A stretch of DNA of 48,932 bases from Mesostigma viride (Eukaryota > Streptophyta > Mesostigmatophyceae > Mesostigmatales > Mesostigmataceae): contig RPFO01000080.1 in the NCBI GenBank assembly GCA_009746045.1, positions 2,475,815 through 2,524,746 of the forward strand, written 5' to 3'. Below are positions 43,523-48,932 of this stretch, piece by piece (the first letter of the stretch is position 1; the number at the start of each line of letters is the position of its first letter). Under the pieces are notes generated by a model. That model ran no database searches and was not told where the DNA came from. It worked only from the letters and a program-made list of their open reading frames with translations. Made by a program: the position numbers and the translations under genes.

Positions 43523-43597
43523 ATTGTAACATATCTCCATATGTTGTCTCACTTCATATCAGGAGTACATGTAGCACATATCCCTGAGAGCCGGCAT
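43523..43597 (-). mobile_element. H1-type 3' tail with an enlarged stem-loop
   Basis: Inverted it reads GGGATATGTGCTACATGTAC, then CTCC, 23 bases in place of the usual CAAC, then GGAG and ATATGTTAC. The enlarged loop contains ATATG ... CATAT, which can extend the stem. Confidence 0.75.
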
Positions 43598-44230
43598 CAC
43601 TGCCCAGGCAATGAAGGACATCGCCGAGCTCGGCCAGCCCCTGCTGGCCCTGCCGGCGATGCTCCTCCCATCCCGACCTGGGCGGACATGCTCAAGCAGC
43701 ACGCCACCTCCACAACCTCCGCCGTCGCCGCCCAGCTTAAGCAGCAGGTCTACGCTGGACCTCCGCGAGGAGGCCGAGCTCGCCAAGCGCAGCCTAAACG
43801 TCATAGTCAAGCACTTCGACCCGCTTCAGGACGAGACCTCCGAGACCCGGCCTTGCCCTGGCGTTGAGAACAAAATCCTTGGGCCCCATGGCTATCACTG
43901 GTAAGGGCAAGCCGCGGGGGGTGACCCGCCTTCCCCGCTCGCGGGGTAAGGCCGGCCCCTCCCCCTTGCTCCTCATGCACCTTTGACAGCATGGCGGATA
44001 AGATGGAGTTCCTCAAGTGTCGCAAGCGGCTTGGGGGGACCGCCTACACGCTGGACGACGACTTGACCTTGACGCAGCAACAACGGTGACGGGAGCTATG
44101 GCCAACCTACCTCCAGCTTCGGCAGACGGCGGGGCACAAGCCGGTCTAGTGGAAGGGGGCGGACATCTACGTCGCCCACAAGCCCTGGCAGGCGACCCCT
44201 GCCGCCCCAGCCACCCCAGCCACCCCAGCC
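43598..44230 (+). pseudogene. LINE ORF1 pseudogene (H1 family)
   Basis: Matches the ORF1 at 16198-16860 in opposite orientation: KDIAELGQPLL, TWADMLKQH, LREEAELAKRSLNVIV, then RLPRSRG.. in another frame, TLDDDLTLTQQQR, and the YW..GADIYVAHKPWQATP end. Many frameshifts and stops. It lacks a 3' UTR; R1 sequence begins at 44246. Confidence 0.8.
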
Positions 44231-44245
44231 TAGGGAATATATCAA

Positions 44246-44525
44246 GGAGACAACCAGCGCAGGCCAGAAATCGGGAGAATCCGGACCATGGTAGCTCGAG
44301 CCTAGCTGCCGTTATCTTGTCCGCGTGTTCGAGTCGTTCAGGATGATGAAGATGAATGGTGATGGAAATGTGTATCCTTGTGCATTGAAATTATGGTTGC
44401 CAGGCTTACGTGTAGAGCGACTAGATGACCTAGACGGTGGGGCCGGAAACAGCATGCTTGATCAAGGCGTGTGTTTCGAGCCTAACTGGCCGGGAGTATC
44501 TAGTGGTGAGCACCATTGCTGCGAT
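44246..44525 (-). mobile_element. Retroposon R1, copy without the SINE
   Basis: Collinear with 26101-26643 minus the SINE (26206-26475). It begins with the fixed terminus AAGGAGACAACCAGCGCAGG and ends near GAGCACCATTGCTGCG. No TSD is apparent, perhaps because it joined a decayed ORF1. Confidence 0.83.
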
Positions 44526-45025
44526 CGCTCTCCCACCATTTACGAGGAAATACCCGCAAATGGAAAACCACTGAAAAGGTCTAGCTAGTCATTCATTACG
44601 TTAGCCATGCCATGATTCCAAACGTCCAAGAACTGCACATGGTGCAAAGGCGAAAATCCGGAGGACAGCACTTTCAAATGTGCGGCGGGAACCAAAAGGG
44701 CCGCCTATGCCAGAAAACTGTCATCGTGTTGCTGCAGCGACGCGACGGTGTCGACAATGAATCCAGTGCCAAGCTTGGAACGGCCTCAAAGGAGATCTGG
44801 CATCACAGGGTTCAGATGTGCGGAGATACTCCGCGATCCAGCCGGTCCACGACCTGTTTGTAGAGGCCTTATGCCAAGGGGCAGCACCGAACAGATGTGG
44901 GCTACGTTGCAAAAAACACCGGACTTGACGGAGCATAATGTCTCGGTCATAGTCTTTGACCAACAAACGATGCAAGAGTTCAACAAGAGTCTTGATGAAA
45001 TCGACACGATAAGAACAAACTTATG
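44526..45025. other. Unassigned stretch, one weak exon candidate
   Basis: A plus-strand frame at about 44878-45020 reads STEQMWATLQKTPDL and VIVFDQQTMQEFNKSLDEID, ordinary in composition, cut off by the LINE-type tail at 45026. It could be a host or transposon exon. Nothing else seen. Confidence 0.25.
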
Positions 45026-45068
45026 CTCACGTGACGCAGTCGCGTTTCTATTAATTAGTTAATTAAGG
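45026..45068 (+). mobile_element. LINE family-3 3'-tail stub
   Basis: TTATGCTCACGTGACGCAGT, then a mutated second arm (CGCGTTTC) and TTAATTAGTTAATTAA. Same tail as at 8956 and 45594, opposite orientation. 45069-45580 shows nothing else. Confidence 0.7.
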
Positions 45069-45593
45069 GGAGGGTCCCATGGAAATGTATCAAAACTGAA
45101 GCCCCGGCCCTAATAACTACAGAAATGAAACTGACAACCACTGAATGATGTTTGGGCCGGGACCATAAACATGATGTTTGGGCATGCATACCACCACTTG
45201 TTGGGGATACTACCCCCAGCCATACACCGGCTATGAGCTCAGTAACTGCCGGAAAATAGAAAAAAACGCTGTCCGGGGCACGGCATCTTGCCCAGAACAG
45301 TGGGAGAACCAGTTGCATGAAAAAAGTAATACCCATATAAAAATGTCATGGGACATGGTTTCTACCTAATTGGATCAACAAAATCAGCACATCCCTTTGA
45401 GCCAAAAATACGCTTTTTATGGCGGGGCGTCCCCATACACACTCATAACACATCAATTAGGCCTAAAAAGTAATAGTCAAATTCTGTCATGACCATAGAA
45501 GGCACTGTCAAAGTTTGGTGGCATTCTGAGCTCAGCTGTAGCAGTTATTAATTTTGGCAGTTTGCCACCTGTGCAGACGCTAAGGAAGGCATT

Positions 45594-46395
45594 TAATTAA
45601 TTAATTAATTAATAGACACGTGACTGCGTCACGTGAGCATAAGTCCTCAGTGGGAGGGGAACATGGGATGGAATGGATGGTATAAGCTATCTAGGTCCTA
45701 GTTACACTCAGGGGTGTGGGCGCCGCGGCCCGAATCGCTATGAATGCCATACTTGGTCACACGCGGAGCCCCCACAGGCTTGGGGGTGGTCTCCTTCATC
45801 ACTACTTGCCATCTATCCTTGCGCACCATCTGCCTCCATATTACAGACAAACCAGGAGGCTGCCCGGGGGTGAGCCCGTCACGTCTAGTGTAGCACATGT
45901 CCATGCCGAGTCTATCACGAAAAGTCCACGGGTGGCGGCCCTGCCGCGCGCGGCCGGGGGCACGCCAGGTGAGGACATATCGCCCAGGCTGGGCGGGCTT
46001 GGTGCCAGCTAGTCTATCTGATGTATCTACCTGATCTGTGCGGGCCAGGTGCCCGGCTAGGCCCAGGCGCCTGTGCCTAATAATGTGGGAAACATAGGGC
46101 AAATCAGCGTACAAATCCTCATTACTAATGTGCCATTAAACCAAAGGGGATGTTAAGGGCCTTGCGCAGCATCTTGGTGACGGCGCCGTCGAGTCGTTGC
46201 TCCAGCTCCTGCATCAGTGTCCACGTCTCGGCGCCGTAGGTCAGGATCGTCAGAATGACGACCTTGAAGAGGTCACGCTTGACGATCCGGGGTAGGGCGG
46301 GGTTGCTCCACCAGCGGCGGTGGTCATGGAGGTGCGCCCACGCCATGCCGATCCGTGTCGTCATGTCGTCCTCGCAGTCGGGAAGCCAACTGCCG
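45594..46395 (-). mobile_element. 5'-truncated LINE family 3 with 11-bp TSD
   Basis: Flanked by AGGAAGGCATT (45583-45593, 46396-46406). On the minus strand: MAWAHLHDHRRWW, LFKVVILTILTYGAETWTL, LEQRLDGAVTKMLRKALNIP, a shift, then PYVSHIIRHRRLGLAGHLAR, the ORF2 end (KPVGAPRVTKYG) and a 3' UTR with the CACGTGACGCAGTCACGTG hairpin and (TTAA)n. Two open pieces overlap a frame break near 46125. The RT domain itself is lost by truncation. Confidence 0.9.
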
Positions 46396-46406
46396 AGGAA
46401 GGCATT

Positions 46407-47680
46407 AGTGAGTATTAAGGCACACTAACACTTCCTATGCCATCCAAAAGGCTCCTGACCATGCCCAATTCGACCACAATGTACAAGGAGGTGGCTGGGC
46501 ACGTCATGTGCCCTTGCCTTACCTCGACACGGGCAACCTGTTGCGTGTGTGCACAACAATGAGGCAGGTAGCTCTACATGCCTAGCCGACACTTCTAAAG
46601 CATATTCCAGGTTTATGGTGTGGGCATCATCCCAAAACCTAGCTCAAACACACCCTAGAAAGCCATATCCACTAATTGCCCAACAAGGGTAACAACAGAC
46701 AGTCCACAGAGAAAGCAGAATTATCATACATGCTGATTGCCAAGGCTTCTCACCATGGTTACCTTGCCTTGCTAGCATATGAATTAGGGCTCTCCCATAT
46801 TTGAGTGGGAGAAAGGCCAACAAGACAACGATAACCCCTACCTACGTGCAGTTCGACCCATGCAGTATGCCCCTCAGAAAAACCACTGCCGCCTTTCTTT
46901 CCAGCGCAATTTTTTGCCAAGAAACAAACTCAAGCTTGTGAGCCTCTAACCACAATGAAGCCTCTGCTAAGAAAGGCCGCGTCAATATTCACACAAAACT
47001 GAGTGCTGTTAGCAATCTCCTTCCAAGAAACCACTCAGCAAATCCCTGAAAACTTGACGATATGCCACGGTCACGCTTTGACACGTCCCAGCCATGTGCA
47101 CAACGTACATAAAAACCACTGAAAGGTGCCAGGAATCTGGCGATGCGCAGCACGGAATGGCATTATACCTGGCGCTAACTGCACGGAAAAAAGCCGAAAA
47201 CTTGCGTTGATAACCCAAAAGGAAGCGAAACATTCATAGGGTCACGTTGATCACACGATCGTACCATTACCGGAATTGTCCTTCGCCCAGCGGCGCAAGA
47301 AAGAACAACCCTCCATGGAATAATAAGACGCGCATCCCGCGAGCCTGGAGAGTGTCTTACCGATCATGACGGAAATCTTGCCGAAACCCAGCAATTTTTT
47401 TAAAGCTTTACCAATAACAATTTAAACTCATCCTTGACGCTAGGTAAAGCCCATAAAACCTGACAATCACCGCCGCCAGCGTGCATTCTAATTTATTCCT
47501 CTCGACGAAAACATCAGATTGGACCCCCGTGGCGATGGTCATCAATAAAATCATCGACACTGCAAAAAACGCGAACTCCGCTACGAAGTAGTATCATTTA
47601 CTCATCGTCTTTAAGATTCGCTCAGTTTCTCTGCATTCCGCGAGCTATCTTTTTCTACTCTGCCTGAAAGCACGTCGCCA
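46407..47680. other. Unassigned stretch
   Basis: Mixed-composition DNA without repeats. A minus-strand frame at 47009-47233 is open but shows no splice or codon evidence I would trust. The last 100 bp precede an ATG in good context and may be a promoter/5' UTR. Confidence 0.35.
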
Positions 47681-47791
47681 TGGCCAGCTCCGGTAGGGGT
47701 GCGCGCACCGTGCACCACTTTTTCACGGTACGGACGGGTACCGCGAATTTTTCGGCGCCAAAAATATTCGCGCCGGGACCGTCCCCTTAAT
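47681..47791 (+). pseudogene. Gene start cut off by a LINE
   Basis: CGTCGCCATGGCC starts a frame MASSGRGARTVHHFFTVRTG continuing about 16 residues to where (TTAATTAA) of an inverted LINE tail begins. The rest of the gene is not visible on the other side of the LINE. The product is unknown. Confidence 0.35.
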
Positions 47792-48290
47792 TAATTAATT
47801 GTGCCCACGACCCTAGGGGTCTTGTCTAGCATGCTTCCCACGTGTGCAAACACGCGGCTTCCCCACGGGAGGGGGGTTGTTGTCCTCAATGACCTGAGCC
47901 CACTTGGCCAGGTTGTCCATCATCTTTTTCCAAATCACGGATAGGCCTAGGCCCCCCAAGTCCTCTACAAGCTGCTCTTTGAAGGTACATGACAGGCTCC
48001 CCCTTCGCTGGGCATAGCTTGAAGATCATGGGGGTGCAGGTGCCCTGGCGCACCTAGAGCAAGGGTAGCTTACATTCCCACCCTTGCAGGAAGTAGCCCA
48101 GAATGTATTAAAAGCCATATGCCCCTTCTCAGGGATATGTGCTACATGTACTCCCAACGGAGTTATGTTCCTAATTAATTTGAAGGTGCGTCTGACCTGG
48201 CTGGGCCCGGCCCACGTCAGTAGGTGCCTAGCTGTCCGGCTGAGCGGGGCGCAGCCTTGTGGAGGGACCACGTGGCCGGTGTCTACCTGA
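47788..48290 (-). mobile_element. LINE ORF2 end, 5'-truncated, carrying an H1 insertion
   Basis: Inverted it reads QVDTGHVVPPQGCAPLSRTA, HLLTWAGPSQVRR, (H1 insertion) TFKEQLVEDLGGLGLSVIWK, KMMDNLAKWAQVIEDNNPPP, VGKPRVCTRGKHARQDP, a stop, GGTCGTGGGCAC and an (AATT)n tail. This copy shows the uninterrupted reading of the site where H2 landed at 31884. Confidence 0.88.
47987..48178 (+). mobile_element. H1 3'-UTR insertion with 9-bp TSD
   Basis: Flanked by TTTGAAGGT (47978-47986, 48179-48187). 192 bp matching the end of the H1 3' UTR (GACAGGCTCCCCCTTCGCTG ... GCACCTAGAGCAAGGGT ... CTCCCAACGGAG at 48151-48162) and ending CCTAATTAA. It is 5'-truncated. Confidence 0.9.
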
Positions 48291-48620
48291 AAAATACAGG
48301 GATGAAAAGCGCCTGAACTCTGTATTGTTTTGCTCCGTCACTCCCCAAAGCAGCGCGTGTTTAATTAAGTAATTGATGTCGTCAGCCATCTCGTCTCTCG
48401 TCGATGTATGGCTTAGTCTGAGTGTAAGGAAAGCATGAGATGCATATGACTCATGCATGTTGTGTTTATGAATGGGGGTCAACAACTTCTGCATGCACAT
48501 GTCAGGGGGGTGCATGGTTTGGCAGCGCGCATTACGATGGCCACTCGTGCATTATGCAAGTGCGTAGCCGTCGCGCCGTTCCCCTAGGCACATGACCGAC
48601 TGCCGATGGCGGCACACATT
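48291..48620. other. Unassigned stretch
   Basis: No gene, array or element recognised. Confidence 0.4.
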
Positions 48621-48639
48621 TTCTTCCTTTAGTTTCTCG

Positions 48640-48932
48640 CTATGCATTGCCAGCCCTACCCCGGCTCGTCAAGCGTGAACTCTTCAAGGTCGTCATTCTG
48701 ACGATCCTGACCTACAGCGCCGAGACCTGGACACTGACGCAGGAGCTGGGGCAACGACTCGACGGCAACGTCACCAAGATGCTGTGCAAGGCCCATAACA
48801 TCCCCTTTGGTTTGCACATTAGTAATGAGGATTTGTACGCTGATTGTTTCCCACATTCTTAGGCACAGGCGCCTGGGCCTAGCCGGGCACCTGGCCCGCA
48901 CAGATCAGGTAGACACATCAGATAGACTAGCT
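48640..48932 (+). pseudogene. LINE family-3 ORF2 fragment running off the window
   Basis: Reads PALPRLVKRELFKVVILTIL, TYSAETWTLTQELGQRLDGN, VTKMLCKAHNIPFGL, then in another frame ILRHRRLGLAGHLARTDQVD. It is about 90% identical by eye to 46320-46000 inverted. Truncated at the left; it continues past the right edge. Confidence 0.85.

Noticed and set aside
44246-44525. Protein frame in R1 (VERLDDLDGGAGNS...)
   Set aside because: Short, and present only because two R1 copies are similar; R1 shows no conserved start, stop or domain.

Overview
The window looks like nuclear DNA of a photosynthetic eukaryote, most likely a green alga. The clearest host gene is a plastid-type O-acetylserine (thiol) lyase with an Ala/Ser-rich transit peptide at 13823-15010. 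A second host gene (674-7406) has typical GT-AG introns. Nothing prokaryotic (operons, Shine-Dalgarno sites, CRISPR) is present. I cannot name the genus from sequence alone. Most of the rest is transposable elements, their fragments, and very long simple repeats.

Layout. 1-7.4 kb: a five-exon plus-strand gene of unknown function, 5' incomplete. All four splice phases agree, and its introns are full of minisatellites (13, 20, 28, 37, 51 and about 94 bp units) and one TIR element. 7.9-11.8 kb: broken ORFs and LINE pieces, including two 30-32 bp insertions with perfect target-site duplications (TSDs). 13.8-15.0 kb: the intronless thiol-lyase gene. 15.8-17.6 kb: a LINE-derived element (minus) with ORF1 and a 3' UTR but no ORF2. 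17.8-25.5 kb: element E2, 7.7 kb, with 32-bp perfect inverted ends, mirror-image subterminal (GTGACACC)n repeats, a 94-bp-arm hairpin and a 1.6-kb tetranucleotide array. 25.6-27.1 kb: a 5'-truncated LINE (10-bp TSD) holding a retroposon (R1, 10-bp TSD), which holds a tRNA-like SINE (9-bp TSD). 27.5-43.5 kb: a long LINE (ORF1, endonuclease, RT) split by an ORF1-type retroposon (11-bp TSD) and by element E1. E1 is a 10.8-kb CACTA-type DNA transposon with 56-bp inverted ends; inside it are minus-strand exon remnants, satellites, a SINE copy and a perfect (ATGG)260 array. 43.5-48.9 kb: more LINE, R1 and ORF1 fragments, three of them with TSDs.

How the parts work together. The LINEs supply endonuclease and reverse transcriptase. 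ORF1-only elements, R1 and the SINE appear to be their passengers. The evidence is precise 3' ends, variable 5' ends, 9-15 bp TSDs, and (for LINE and ORF1-only copies) a shared 3'-terminal CTCC-CAAC-GGAG stem-loop followed by short AATT/GAATT/AATTT tails. E1 and E2 are cut-and-paste elements that landed among them. The TSDs let the order of insertion be read directly.
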